Assembly (NCBI GenBank): GCA_024180945.1 | Contig: JAKSGN010000007.1 | Location: forward strand, 1,116,001 to 1,180,000 | Reading direction: 5' to 3' | DNA length: 64,000 bases | From: Macrophomina tecta | Lineage: Eukaryota; Ascomycota; Dothideomycetes; Botryosphaeriales; Botryosphaeriaceae | Part shown: positions 1-11,940 of the stretch, in pieces | Numbering within the stretch: position 1 is the first letter of the stretch | Layout: every line of letters starts with the position of its first letter | The notes under the pieces: model-generated | Databases searched by the model: none | The model's input: only the letters and a program-made list of their open reading frames with translations | What the model was told of the DNA's origin: nothing | Position numbers and translations under genes: made by a program

Positions 1-328
1 ACTGTCTCTTAGGACTCGATTGTCAGAAAATTCTACTGTATAAATTCATCTCATTAGTTTTTTCAGCATCACTCCCATCCCAATTATTTCCATCCATCGT
101 CAGCGAGGAATATACTCTTTGTTCCTTTCCGCCAAACACCGGCTTCGCCAGCCAGCTTACTCTACCCTCCTTCACCTTCCCAGCTGTGTATCGCCCTGCT
201 CGCCGCGATAGAGTCTCGGTTAAAAGCCGCCGTCTGGAGTCATCGCTCTCTTACAGCCACAGACCTACGTTCACATACACGAGCTATTAGAATATCGGCT
301 GCACGCCGTTCTTGACATTGATTAGCCA
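1..328 (+). promoter_or_regulatory. Upstream region of the DUF3435 gene
   Basis: No open frame of note. The stretch is pyrimidine-rich and retains CpA and TpG dinucleotides, so it is much less RIP-mutated than the coding part that follows. By position it should hold the promoter and 5' leader of the DUF3435 gene. I saw no clear TATA box. If the DUF3435 gene is a Starship captain, an element boundary would be expected here or just outside the window, but I saw no diagnostic terminal repeat. Confidence 0.35.
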
Positions 329-1108
329 ATGATGTCCGACAAATATTCAATTCTATCCGAGACCGACATCTCGTCTGATGAGGAGGAATCTTATACAGAG
401 GATAACTTTGACGGGATCGACGCTGAATTTGACGAAACCACTCTCACACAAAGAGTGTATAGCAAGAGCAGCGAGGTTCTATTAGCAAGTATCAAAAAGC
501 TCTAGCGCGAGTAATCTTTCCCCCTTAAATCGATAGCGAGGAGCGGATTTGTCTAACAGTTACAGTTACTACGACCGTAGAAAGTAGAATACTCAAGCGA
601 ATCTCGAAACCATTACCATCCGCACGCTGCACAATTTCTTCTTTTGGGTGCTCAAGCGACGTAAAAAGACACTACGCTCGATAAGTACGCTCGAGACGTA
701 CTAGAAGGTCTTCTATCTAGTCCGGGAACGCTTAGTAAGGAGTAAGCTGGATAAGCTAGTTATCGCGTAGATAAAGAATATAAGTAACCGCCCTTATTTC
801 TAAGTGCGTTAGAATTTCCGGGCTAACCCCTTAAGGTTCTAAGAGCACTAGCACGACGTTTTAAACTCGCGTTAAAGAAAAGAGAAAAGACGGCGATATA
901 TATTAAGAATATATTTAAGGTTCTTAAAATCTAATAGACCTCTTCGGAGATAACTTTCGATTACGAATAGTATAGACTTAAGCTCTCGCTATTTATACTA
1001 CTAGCCGGAACGACCGGTAATCGGCCCGGAGCGCTATTAGCACTTCGATACCGCGACGTCTAAGCGACGCTAATCCGGGACCCGGTAGATAGAAGCGAGC
1101 CGTATATA
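329..1108 (+). pseudogene. DUF3435 tyrosine-recombinase-like gene, 5' part, RIP-degraded
   Basis: Starts at tandem ATGs (329 and 332) and reads an acidic N-terminus (MMSDKYSILSETDISSDEEE) that stays open for about 58 codons before a TAG. Later frames keep a recognisable DUF3435 core: around 990-1080 the translation reads LLAGTTGNRPGALLALRYRD, the R-x-G/RYRD region typical of this fungal family. DUF3435 proteins are relatives of Crypton-type tyrosine recombinases, and some are the captains that mobilise Starship elements. The frame is broken by TAG stops attributable to CAG/TGG mutation. It is interrupted at 1108 by Gypsy-X; the frame rejoins after the target duplication at 14049. Whether this was a Starship captain or a stand-alone DUF3435 gene cannot be decided from the fragment. 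Confidence 0.75.
1104..1108. repeat. Target-site duplication of Gypsy-X, left copy
   Basis: The 5 bp atata precedes the left LTR and is repeated exactly at 14044-14048 after the right LTR. It marks insertion of Gypsy-X into the DUF3435 gene. Confidence 0.9.
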
Positions 1109-1296
1109 TGTAAGTAAATAGGTTAGTTGTAAGCAGGGAGCCTTCAAAGGGTTATATTCTTAGGTGCGAATCCTTGGTGTAGTAGGATTCACCTGTGATG
1201 GTGTTATATACCGGGGCTAGTGCGTATCACGTGATAAGCACGTGAGACGCACGTGAACAGCACCCGAAGAGCATGCCAGGGCCTATTATCCTGATA
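1109..1296 (-). repeat. Gypsy-X 3' LTR
   Basis: 188 bp, starting TG on the plus strand. It aligns without gaps to 13856-14043. I counted about 15 differences, all CpA or TpG here against TpA in the other copy, so this LTR is much less RIP-mutated than its partner. It contains a tatata box-like stretch in minus orientation. Confidence 0.92.
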
Positions 1297-3480
1297 CTGC
1301 CCCCCCCTTTATTAGGAATCGTCCCGATTCCTATTAAAAGAGTATTGTTTTGGTGCCTCGTTAAAAAACCTTAGGTAAGGAAAAAGAGTGCAACCAATTA
1401 CTATATAGAAATAGTATTATGCGGCAGCTATAAGCATAGTATAGCAAGGCGGATTAGCCTTATTACGTAGCCGTGACTACGAACAATAAATAATGGAATA
1501 AAGAAATTCATCGCCAGGTAGTAGTTAGTAATGTTAGTTAGCTTACCACGCGCACGAGCAATACAGGTGTTATTATATTAGTACAGTTTTTTCTTTATTA
1601 TTAGGTATTATCGCTATTAAGGACAATAGAAGGTAGTATTAGGCGATAATATTAGCGAATATACTAATTAGTAACTTACGCGTGCCAACAATGCTCGTAG
1701 GGCACGAGGTTATTTTTTTAACGGCTTTAATAGGTATAATAACCCCTTGTACCCCCCTCTATTTTCGTAGTTTAGATCTAAGCCTCTAACTATAACTAAA
1801 ACGTCTTTAACTAATATTAACTCTTTTCTTACCCCTTCTTCCTAAATAATTATTATTATATAGACCCCTTCCGGCTTTATTTACTTAGGTTACTCCTACG
1901 ATAAGCTTCCGCAGACGCCTATTATAGATAATATAGTAAAGCTTTTTTCTTATCTTCAGCCGTAGCCTAGTTTAGTAGTAGTATACTTGTTATAAACGAG
2001 GGTCGGACGAAGGCGCGTAGGTCTTAATAAGGTTCTTATCGCCTAGCTTGGTTAAGCTTAAGGCTCCACGAGTTAAGAAGTTCTTAAAATAGGCTTAGAA
2101 GTCTTAGGGCGAGAAACAGGTGAATTGCTTGCTTAAGGAACTAATCTAGTAGGAAAAAATAAAGAGACTTATATACATAGCTAGCCGGAACTCGGATAGA
2201 GACTTATCCGGCTACGAACGTAGATCTTAATCTTAACTTATTTAAAAGCGGGGTTAGAATACGCTTCTATTAGTCCGCGGACCTCTAGATCATCGTATTT
2301 ATAATTAGGATTTGTAATTAAATCCTAAGTCCGTGTTTTAGCTCCGAGGTCCTAATCCGAACGTCTCGTTTAGTCTCAGGCGTCTCTCCGGGTAATCCGG
2401 ACGTGTTGCTAAATAATTCTTAAACGAATAATACTAACACTAGTGTTCCTTAGTAAAAGTTGCTTAGTAACCAGGCTAGTTTCTTGTCCGAAAATCTTAT
2501 TCTATTCCGAGGGGTTGGTCTCCAGGTGGGTACAGGGTGCTTAGGGGGGTAGGCCCGGCTCGGGCCCTCGGGCCTGCCTGCCAGGCTAGGTACGGCCTGG
2601 CACGGGCTCTATTTCTTGGTTTATCCAGTTTTTCGGCTATAAAGTTCGTGGATTCGGCCTAAACCTAAAAAGGCTAGGCTATAGACTTTCAGTAAAGACT
2701 ATTCCGGATAATTTAGCTTATTTAGATTCTTAGTCAGGGGTCTTGTTCCTTAGTAATCCTAGGGCAGAGTGTTATTTATAACAATACTATATATAGTACG
2801 TATGGTACTAGGGTACGATACGTCACCGCGAGGGTAAAGTATAGGTTAATTTTACGCCTATAGAGCTTCTTAGGGGGCTTCGCTAGATTTATTATAAGAA
2901 TCCACCCCATGCCAAGTACAATCGGTATGCGAAGAGTAGTTATAAGTATACTCTAGTAAGCCTATTTTTTCCCTACTTTTCTTATACTTTCCGTATACTT
3001 TTATACTGCTTTGTGTTTGTTACTAATAATAAAATTTATTTTAGGTTCCCCCTTAATTCTACCGTGCTACTAATCTACTATCGTTCTATTACGATAGCTT
3101 CGATGGCGCCCCCGATAAAAAGGTGCTAGAGTTTATAGAGAAGAACGTGCTTACGCTATATAAGTACGCCGGTACGTTAGAAGAGGTAGTATCAGTATAC
3201 GAGAAGTAGAAGGTAAAGAAGATTACAGCTACTAGCGGCCGCAGCAACTAGTAGTATACGCGCAATATATCGCGCTCGGAGAATTAGTAGTGTTATTAGG
3301 CTAAATTAGGTAGGGTTAGCTTAATAAAGCCAACCAATAAAGTAGTAGATAAGGAGTTTAAGGATAAGTACTTTATAAAAATATCTAATACGAATAAGAG
3401 GTAGTTCTAGTATAGCTTAAATATAAAATAGTTACTCTCCTAGAGCCCTTCTTTATAAATTAAGTAATTTCCCTAATGTT
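1297..3480 (+). other. Unassigned 2.2 kb between Gypsy-X chromodomain and 3' LTR
   Basis: The polypurine tract lies at 1299-1310 (minus). Beyond it I see no gag-pol frame on the minus strand. On the plus strand, long stretches read with few stops other than TAG, for example around 2030-2220 and 3100-3420. This suggests a RIP-degraded antisense gene carried by the element or an older insertion. The 2530-2620 section is unusually GC-rich, with repeated CCTGCC/CAGG-type motifs. No domain was recognised. Confidence 0.4.
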
Positions 3481-3489
3481 TTCTTTTTA

Positions 3490-6400
3490 TTCTTTAATCC
3501 TAGGGGGCGCTCTCGCCACGGCTTACTTATAGCCTGCGTTTTACCTACGTTTCGCTTGCGTTTTGGCTAGGCGTCCTAAGAAATAGGGTTTTCTTTAAGG
3601 TAATTCTATAAAAGCTCTCTATAATTATCTAGCTCCTCTTCCTGCTTCTACTCGTTATATTTATAGGGCTAGCCGAGCTATTTAAGTAGATATTACCTTA
3701 GTAGCCCTTCTTTATAGGCTACTATAGCTTCAACTTCCTAGTATTCGCTATCGTCGATTTCTTCGACTAGTAGCAGTTAAAATCCTAACCTAGCCATATA
3801 TACTTCTAGCAATGCAACGTTGAAAACGTTATATAGCCGGGATATAGATTATAGTAGGTCTAGATAATAGGCCTAGAAACCAATCTTTTCTAGAATCTAA
3901 AATAGCCCTAGATAACAGTTATCGAGTTTCTTATAAGGCCGTTTGGTTTTAATATTCCTTACTAGAAGAAGGACTAGCTATCTAATATTAAAATATATTT
4001 CGGTTCGGTTCCGGTTATAGTATTTCGTTTAGAGCTTCTAGGAGTATTTAAGGAATTCCGCAGCCGATTTCTATACTTTATGTATACTTTTCGTATGCTT
4101 TTTAGCTGCTTCGGCCGATTCGGTTAAGGGATTCCTTTTAAGGTTATTCTAAACCCCGTCCTAGGAGTTAGGTTCTATTCCCGCATCTAGTTAGACCGGT
4201 GCGAAGCCTATAGAAGAGTAGGTTTTCTAGTTATAGGCGTATAAAGCCCACTAGAGAAGCTTTACCTAGTCTAACTAGTTCTAGAAGGTATAATAGCGTA
4301 GATACGCCTCTAACTTCTAATTTTACCTCTCCGTTTGGCCGTCTGTCTGCGGGTAAAAGAAGGTACTTAGTTTATACTTAATTCTAAGATTATAGCATAA
4401 TTCGCTCTAGAACTAGCTCGTAAACATTAAGCCCCTATCCGAGACTAGGCTATTAGGCGGCCTAAATTATACGAAGACGTCGTTTACGATAAGATCCGCG
4501 AGCGTTACCCTATTAATCGTCTTCCTAACTAGTAGGTAACGTATATATTTAATAAAACGATTAATAAGTACGAGAACTACGTTATATACTTAACTATCTC
4601 GCCCTACGGATTCTAGTAAGTCCGTAATAAAATTAAGGGAGTAGTACCTATAGGATTAAGCGGCTACTAGTAGTAGCTATAATAACCTATACGGCTTATA
4701 CCGGCGAGCTTTATTACGTTAGCAGGTATTATAGCTTTATATATATTTTCTAACGTCCGCGGTAATACCTTTCTAGTAGTACTTCCTAGAAAGCACCTTC
4801 TAGGTACGGCGGATACCGTAATAGCCACTACTTAAATCGTTATAATTCCTAAGCAGAATTTCCTCGCGTAGCGAAGTATACTTTAGTACGTATACCCGTT
4901 CTTTATAGCGTAGAAGTCCTTACTCATCGATCGTATACTAATCGCATGCTAAAAGCACTCTTTTCGTAAGCTATTCTTGTATATCTACGTAGAAGGCGTT
5001 CCTTCATTACTTAGTACGAATAAAATTAACTAACGATTTAGAAGTAGCTTCGAACGCTATTTTAGTTATAGCGGCCACTATTACTATAGACTAAGATATA
5101 AAGCTTTATACTAAGCTCGTACTAGCTCCCTCGCAGTAAGTATATACCGAAGGTACTAGGCCCTTATAAGCGAACTCGTCGTACTCCTTATAAGTAACGA
5201 AATAGACTAAGGCAGTTCGGTAATTACTACTGCCGTTTATACGTAGATTTCCCTCGTACTCTTAGCTGGGGTCCTTAGTAATACGTAGAGGTTCTTCTAA
5301 CCCCTAAATCTAGAGTTTGCGTTATAGTATAGGTAATATAGTATTAAGATAGGTACGCTTATTACCCTCCTTAAAGCCAAGGGCGTAGTCTAGACGCCTT
5401 AAAAGGGCGTCCGCTAGATTAGACTTACCCGGCTTATATTTAATATTAAAATCGAATTTAGCTAAGACTTTAGCGTACCGAGCCTATTAAGCCGTAAGGC
5501 TCTTAGTCATTATAAAATAACGTAGGTTATTATAATTAGATAATACCCGCACCGGCGTCTATACGTATGCCAGGTAAGGTCTCTAATACTTAAAGTATTA
5601 TATAATTACGTAGAGTTCCTTATCGTAGGTATTATACCGTATTTTAGCACCAGCGAACTTATAGCTAAAATATATAATAAGGTACTAATAGCGCTAGTTA
5701 TCCTCTCTATCCAGCGGTTAGAGAAGAATACTACCGTAGATATAGTCTAATACGTCGGTAATTAGTATAACTAGAAGATTCGGGTCATAGTACCGCAGTA
5801 TAAAAGCCTATATAAAGTATACTTTTAGCCTGCTAAACGCCTACTTTACGCCTACGGACTATTCCTAGGGCTTATACTATTTAGTTAGCCCCTTTTTCGG
5901 CGCTCGTTTAACCCCCGGATTAGAATCTTAGGCTGCTTCTTTTAGCAAGCTAGTTAGTAGTTAAACCACTATAAAGTAATTTTATATAAAGCGCCTGTAG
6001 AAGTTAGTAAAGCCTAGAAAAACCTAAATATCACGGTAGCTTTACGGCTCCGGCTAGTCCTTAATAGCTTCGACTCTTACGGGGTCCATAATAACCCCCT
6101 AGAAGGTAACGATAAAGCCTAGAAACTCAACGTACTTTATATAAAAGCTATATTTAGATGGTTTTACGTAGAGATTCCAATTATATAATCTCTAAAGAAT
6201 ACGTTTAACGTACTCGGCGTGCTAAGACTCATCCGCTAAGTATATAAGTATATTATCTAAGTAGACTACGCAAATCGTATCTACCAGGCCTCCCAGGGCT
6301 CGGTAAATATACGACTAGAAGATTGCGGGTGCGTTAGTTAAGCTAAATAGCATAACTAGGTACTCGTAATACCCGTAATGCGTCTTAAATACTATTTTCT

Positions 6401-7560
6401 ACTCATCACCTTCCTTTATACGGATTCGGTAATAAGCATCGCGTAGGTTTAGTTTAGTAAAGATCTTTGCGGTGCTTAGGCGGTCCAGCAGCTCGCCCAC
6501 CAGTAGTATAAAATAGCTATTTTTAACCGTGACCTTATTTAGGCCCCTATAATCCACGTATAACCGCATAGTACCGTCTACCTTAGGGGTAAAGAGAATA
6601 GGCGCGCCCGCAAACGACTTACTATACCTAATCCACCCCCGTTCCAAGGCCTTATTAATATATTCCCTAAGGATCCGTAGTTCGGATTAGGAGAGTCTAT
6701 ATAGAGGCATTAACGATAGCTCAGAACCTATAACGAGATTAATAGTATAATCGAACTTAGTATATTACGGCAGCTTAGCAGCTTATTCGTCTAAAAAGAC
6801 GTCTAAGTACTTCCTATAAGCATCCGGAATCTTGTCGCGGACCTCCTTAGCCACTTTAGCTAGTAGTGCGTCTACTAAACCGGCGAGTTCCGCATACGGT
6901 TCGCATGCTTTTTAGATACGGGAGTGCAACCCACGTAGATAGGAGAGAGTTTAGTTAGGGCGGCGTCCCTCTAGATTTTAGTTACCCCTACCCTACTTCT
7001 CGCATGCGTTTAGCATACTTCCCGTCTACGAAGAGGCTGCGAAAGAGTCGAAATTATCCCTATAATTTTCTAGGCCACCCGTAGGCGAGAGCTAGTAATC
7101 GGACGGCTAAAGAAAGTAAACTAGCTCCCCCAGCTCTAAGTCCTAAAATAACTCGGTAGCGCTTACTAGATATATACGCTCCAGCGAGTTTATACTCTAG
7201 TAAAGCGTTCCTCTTCTAAAATTAATAATAGGCCCGGCAGCCCTAAGCTAGGGCATACTAAGTATAGCGTCGTAGCCCGTAAATAAGCTACTTCAGTAAG
7301 ATTAGAGTTCGATAGTACGCGTAGCGCCCCCCGAGTCGCACGTGGTAACCCCTATATAATAAGAGTTGTGCAACGTAACGATAGTATTATTAAGAAGGCG
7401 GGTAAACGGCTTAGCACTAGCTTATATATTTTATAAGGTAAGTCGCTCTACGTATTTAAGAGACACGAGGTTCAGGTCATAACCATAATCTATTAATACC
7501 CGAATTTTAGTAGGACTAAATAGGGTTTTTATCAAAGCGATAATTTCTATACATTTTAAA
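3490..7560 (-). pseudogene. Gypsy-X pol with chromodomain, RIP-degraded
   Basis: Read on the minus strand. The longest open piece (6647-6399) carries the reverse transcriptase core, with PILFTPKVDGTMRLYVDYRG followed by a KLNLRDAYYRI region. The catalytic YLDD box is seen near 6265-6240 as YLDN, a RIP change. RNase H follows near 5830-5450 (TDVLDYIYGSILLQ, YDKELYVII). Integrase should occupy about 5350-4200. Near 3750-3590 the frame reads EEIDDSEY-EVEAIVAYKEGLLR, a chromodomain of the type fungal chromoviruses use for targeting to heterochromatin. TAG stops occur throughout, so there is no functional product. Confidence 0.88.
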
Positions 7561-7569
7561 CTACCTCCC

Positions 7570-8650
7570 GTTTAAGGCCCTAACCGCAAGAAGAAGAAGA
7601 AAGCGATTAGCGCTTTTCTTTTCCCGAGCCTTACTTACCTTTATAGTTCGCCTAGTTAGCGTAGCCTTTGGCCTACTTTTCGCCTACGTTCGGGGTGCTA
7701 GACCTGTGCGAATCGCCTACGTTCTTTAGGGAAGCTAACGCTTTAGACCTTAATTAATCCCCTTTAGCCTTTTTACTACTCCTAAAACCCTTATAGGGAC
7801 CGTTGCGTCCCGGGCCAGGGGTGGTAAAAGGGCGCTTAGTCCCCTATAACTACTACCTATCCTCGCTCTTCTTGTAGGGCCTCGTTGCCTCTAGTATTTA
7901 CTTAACACGTTAGATTTTAGTCACTAAGTCCTCTTCTACCTGCACCCTAGTAAGGAAGGACTGGCGCACGAGCTCCGTACGTATAGATAGTAGGAGTTGA
8001 GAGTAAATCCAGTTAATATGGTAGTCCACGTCTTAAATCCAATACGTAAATTTATCCTCGTACGTTTTTATTTAAGCGTAGAATTCCATAAACTTCTAGC
8101 CCTCCTTCATTACCGTAGTATAATAACTAACAGCGTTATCAAGGCGGTGGACAATAGGGTCACGAATATAATCCTATACTAACGTCTTAAACTCCTACTA
8201 GAGCAGTCCTAGCTTCTTCTAGTTTGTCAAACGTCTTTAGACGTGCTGAAAGAGGGTTTTATACTTAGACAGCCCTTCGGTGGCCCAGAGGATCCTCCTA
8301 AGGCAGTCCTTATACACCTAGTACACGCCGAAACGCGTCTCCACTGCATTTATCCATAGATTGTATGAGCCCTAAGTAAGGCCTTCGAGTTTAGGAGGTG
8401 GGTTCCTTACTAGGAGGTCGAGTCGCTTTTCGCTATCGTCCACCATGCTTTCCGCATACGTTTCGCCTACGTTCGGCATAGGGACGGCTAGTTATTCGCT
8501 AGTAAGGGCAGCTTGCAGCTGCTATAAGATTTTAACGCAGTTAAGGCGTTCCAGAAGCTCGGCTTCTAGTATACCTTCGGTAGGTACGTTACGCAAGCGC
8601 TACAGCTCGTTAGCAGCTACAGCCGCCCCTGGCTCGGCCACGTCACCCAT
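7570..8650 (-). pseudogene. Gypsy-X gag, RIP-degraded
   Basis: The ATG lies at 8650-8648 (minus), reading MGDVAEPGAAVAANELERL. The retrotransposon gag core follows further on, with translations such as YKTLFQHV and KFTYWI-DVDYHINWIYSQLL. Internal stops are TAG/TAA at former CAG or TGG codons. The C-terminal part is lysine- and serine-rich. It lies upstream of pol in the expected order; the separation of gag and pol frames cannot be judged after RIP. Confidence 0.75.
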
Positions 8651-8821
8651 TAGGTGATCGGTGCCCCGAATGTTCCTATCGTTAGTTAGCGTTAAATGGC
8701 CTTCGGGGGTTAATGAGCCCGTTTCTATTAATTCGGCTCGAATATTCGAGCGATTCTATTAGCCCCTTGTACCCCTTATCGTGCGATCGTCCTCTTTTCT
8801 TCGGAGGCGTCGGAATCGGTA

Positions 8822-8887
8822 ACGTAATCAACAAGCGAGTCGTACACACAAGCGAGTCGCACACCTCCCACCTCCATCTCAACTTTA
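8822..8887 (+). repeat. Pogo-1 5' terminal inverted repeat
   Basis: About 66 bp with two direct copies of CAAGCGAGTCG inside. The same arrangement recurs in inverse form at both ends of Pogo-2 and at the split 3' end of Pogo-1. The paired sub-repeats are likely transposase binding sites; this is inference from their symmetry. Confidence 0.85.
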
Positions 8888-10263
8888 ACTCCTTATGCCT
8901 CCGCAAATAAGGTCTGCAAAGGCCTAGAAAGAGGCCAAAGTACGTCTCGCACGTCAGGCCTATAAAAAGGGCCAAATTTCGAGCATTCGCAAAGCTGTAA
9001 AGATCTATAATATACCTTATAAGACCCTCGACGATCGCATACACGGACGCGTCGCACGCATTAATTTACGCGCATATAATCGCAAACTCACTCAGACGGA
9101 GGAATAAATACTTATAGAATAGATTCTAGATATAGACGCACGTGGCTACCCACTTAGAATCGATGTAGTGCGTAAGGCAGCCTTATTATTACTTAAGAAG
9201 CGCGTGGGCGATTCCGTCTATATTAGTATCAACTGGCCTCATAACTTTATAAATAATTACGACGAGATTAAATCGATGTATACGCGCAAATACGACTACT
9301 AGAGGGCTCGATGCGAAGATCTAGTAATTATATAGAGCTAGTTTAACCTTATTAGTAATATAAAGCGAAAATATGGGATTGTAGATAAGGACTTATATAA
9401 CTTCGACGAGATAGGCTTTGTAATAGGAATTACAAGTATTTTACGTATTATTACTTCCTTAGACCGACGTGGCAGGCCTCGTTAAATATAGCCAGGTGAT
9501 CGTAAGTAGGCTACTACTATTAAGATAATTAATGTATTCGGTTGGTGTTTGCCTCCTATAGTAATCCTTAAGGGCAAGGTGCACCTATCGACCTAGTATA
9601 GAATAACTAACCTCCTATCTAAGTAGGTAATTGCGCTCTCTAAGAATGGATGGACTAATAATAAGCTTGGTTTAAAGTGGCTTTAGGACGTCTTTAATAA
9701 ATATACGGCTCCAAGGACTATTAGCATATATCAACTCCTTATTCTAGATAGCTATAGAAGCTATGCGACACTAAAATTCAATAAATTCTACTTAGAACGG
9801 TTAATTATTACGCTCTATATGCTAGCTTACTTCTCTTACCTCTTATAACCCCTTGATGTGGGCTGTTTTTCGACTTTAAAGCGATTATATGGGCGCCTAG
9901 TTATAGATCAGATTCGACTTAGTATTAACTATATCGATAAGGCTGAATTCCTACTAATATTTAAGTAGGCACGGGCCGAAGCGCTTTTAAAAGGTAATAT
10001 TTTAAGTAGGTTTATAGTAGTAGGCCTGGTTCTATTTAGTCCAGATCGGGTACTCTCGAAGTTGTAAATCCGTATATATAATACACTATCTCTAGAGCTA
10101 ATGCAGGCCCCCTGGCATCTAGAAACACCTTATAATATTGCGCAATTGGAACAGTAGGTTGAGGTAATTAAGGGCTATCTTAAGCGTCGCACCTAGAGTT
10201 CTCTAACTCCAATAGATGCTGCGTTGAACCGGCTAGTCAAAGGCTGTTAGATGGCTATATATA

Positions 10264-11574
10264 CCGCACCCGTGCAAAAGTCAGGGCGCACGGACGTGCA
10301 CGAGTCAAAACAACAACGTACCCTCTTCATCCCTTGCCTCATTACACCACCATGCAGCGCATCTTTGGACGCGAAATTTCAGGCAATGCTAGGCAAAGGC
10401 ATCAGCTTTCACATGATCAACGAGTTTCGGTTATTACACAATCGCAAGATGGTAAATCTGGGCGTCAAATTGCCCGTGAGACTCGCTTCTCAGAACACGC
10501 AATTAGGAGCTGCATCAACCACTACAATACGACTGGCCAGATTGATCTAACACCTCGTACTGGCCGTCCCCCCAAAGTCAGCCTTCGCACGGAGCGCCAG
10601 ATTATTCGTTTTGTTAACCGGTTCCCAAAACTTAAGCACAGCCAGGTGATTAAGCAACTCCAGTTATCTATCCATAAAGATACGCTCAGGCGTATTCTAC
10701 GCAAGAACCATATTACCAAATGGCGTGCAAAGAATCGGCCTTGGATCTCTCAAGCGAATGCCCGCATTCGGTACCAATATGCAAAGAAATACCGGTATAA
10801 GAGCTGGAGATGGTGGATGAGGGTTACGTTCGGTGATGAGTGCTCAGTTGAGCAGGGCTCTGGCCACGCACCAAGCTGGGTTTTCCGTACGCCTGGCCAG
10901 CAAAAGTGGGACCAAAGCCGGCTTAATACACGGCCACTTGGCAAGAAGGCAAGATGTATGGTATGGGGTGGCTTTTCAGGCCAGCTAGGGGTGTCTGATT
11001 TACACGTTATGGAGCGTGATTTGGACTCTCCTAGGCAAGGCTATACTGCCAAATCCTATATCAAAGTACTGGAGGAACAGGTGCCAAGAAACTACGACTA
11101 TGGTATGTACTGGTTACAAGATGGTGCTGGTATTCATCGGGCGAACCGGGTGAAGAAATGGCTGCGTGATCACCAAATTAGGTGCATTACTCACCCCCCA
11201 TATTCGCCTGATCTGAACCTCCAGGAATACCTTTGGTGGCCACTAAAGATGAAGCTTCAAGAGATTGCGCCATTTATTGAGCTTGAGAAGAATCCTGAGC
11301 GCGTGGAGGCATTACTAGCTGAGTGGTTACCTAGGGCATACGCATTGGTGGAAAAACCAAGCCTTAAAGCGCTTTGTAAAAGTATGCCACAACGGCTTGT
11401 AGATGTTATTCAAGCTGGTGGCTATCAAACTCGCTGGTAGCCTAGCTTTATAAAGAATCAACTCTTACTGCATTTGAGCAACTCCTTGTTGAATAATACG
11501 ACTCCAAAGTATTGGTGTTGGTGGCAGGATAATTAGCGCCTTGGCCGTGCGCCCTGACTTTTGCACGGGTGCGG
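10264..11574 (+). mobile_element. Mariner-1: intact Tc1/mariner transposon
   Basis: 1311 bp between TA duplications (10262-10263 and 11575-11576). Perfect 30-bp terminal inverted repeats begin CCGCACCCGTGCAAAAGTCA (10264-10293 and inverse at 11545-11574). It has no RIP signature although it sits in RIP-degraded DNA and has a second copy at 63225, so it arrived after the RIP episode. It carries a complete transposase and may be autonomous. Confidence 0.95.
10352..11440 (+). CDS. Tc1-family DD34E transposase
   Basis: A 362-residue intact frame. I chose the ATG at 10352 (accaccATGC, good fungal context); the frame extends a few codons upstream only from a non-ATG triplet. The N-terminal third is a bipartite helix-turn-helix DNA-binding region (residues about 18-125), with a GRPPK hook motif near 72-76. 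The DDE integrase-like domain has D162 (TFGDECS), D257 (WLQDGAGIH) and E292 (YSPDLNLQEYLW), with 34 residues between the last two, which is the Tc1 spacing. It would bind the 30-bp inverted repeats and cut and paste the element into TA sites. The second residue block is QDGAG rather than the more usual QDNA. Length and motifs fit a complete protein. Confidence 0.95.
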   Translation: MQRIFGREISGNARQRHQLSHDQRVSVITQSQDGKSGRQIARETRFSEHAIRSCINHYNTTGQIDLTPRTGRPPKVSLRTERQIIRFVNRFPKLKHSQVIKQLQLSIHKDTLRRILRKNHITKWRAKNRPWISQANARIRYQYAKKYRYKSWRWWMRVTFGDECSVEQGSGHAPSWVFRTPGQQKWDQSRLNTRPLGKKARCMVWGGFSGQLGVSDLHVMERDLDSPRQGYTAKSYIKVLEEQVPRNYDYGMYWLQDGAGIHRANRVKKWLRDHQIRCITHPPYSPDLNLQEYLWWPLKMKLQEIAPFIELEKNPERVEALLAEWLPRAYALVEKPSLKALCKSMPQRLVDVIQAGGYQTRW

Positions 11575-11940
11575 TAGTATTATACTTCTAGCAAGCGAAA
11601 ATGAGAAATTAAGGGCTATAAATAAGAGATAGAAAAGGAGAAAGGCTGTAAAGCAGTCTTAGATATTAAAAGAAACCACTCTTATAGTGGCAGAGGCCTA
11701 GGAGCTTATATAGTAGCTAGAAGTAGCCCTAAACCTTCCTACTTTAACGGTCGTTACTTAGCTAAGAAGTAGTGTTCTGCCTTTTTATATAAAGTGCTAT
11801 GCCTCTGATTATAAAACGAGGTCATGCCATAGGCCTTACTAAATTTATATACCACGTTTTATTTAAATTATATAAGTTGTTGTGGTGTTAGTCGAGCTAT
11901 AAAGTTAAGATAGAGGTGGGAGGTGTGCGACTCGCTTATA

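Larger units (their letters stand above)
8960..11880 (+). pseudogene. Pogo-1 DDE_1 transposase, RIP-degraded and split by Mariner-1
   Basis: The plus-strand translation keeps the pogo/CENP-B architecture. An HTH region (RKLTQTEE, ILDIDARGYPLRIDVVRKAA) lies near 9080-9200. The DDE_1 domain follows, with NFDEIGF near 9405, LLILDSYRSY near 9745 and LDVGCFSTLKR near 9860; these hold the three catalytic acidic positions in the expected order. C-terminal ETPYNIAQLEQ and VIKGYLKRRT motifs sit near 10120-10195. TAG stops interrupt the frame. Mariner-1 is inserted at 10264, and the last codons continue after 11576. Confidence 0.88.
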
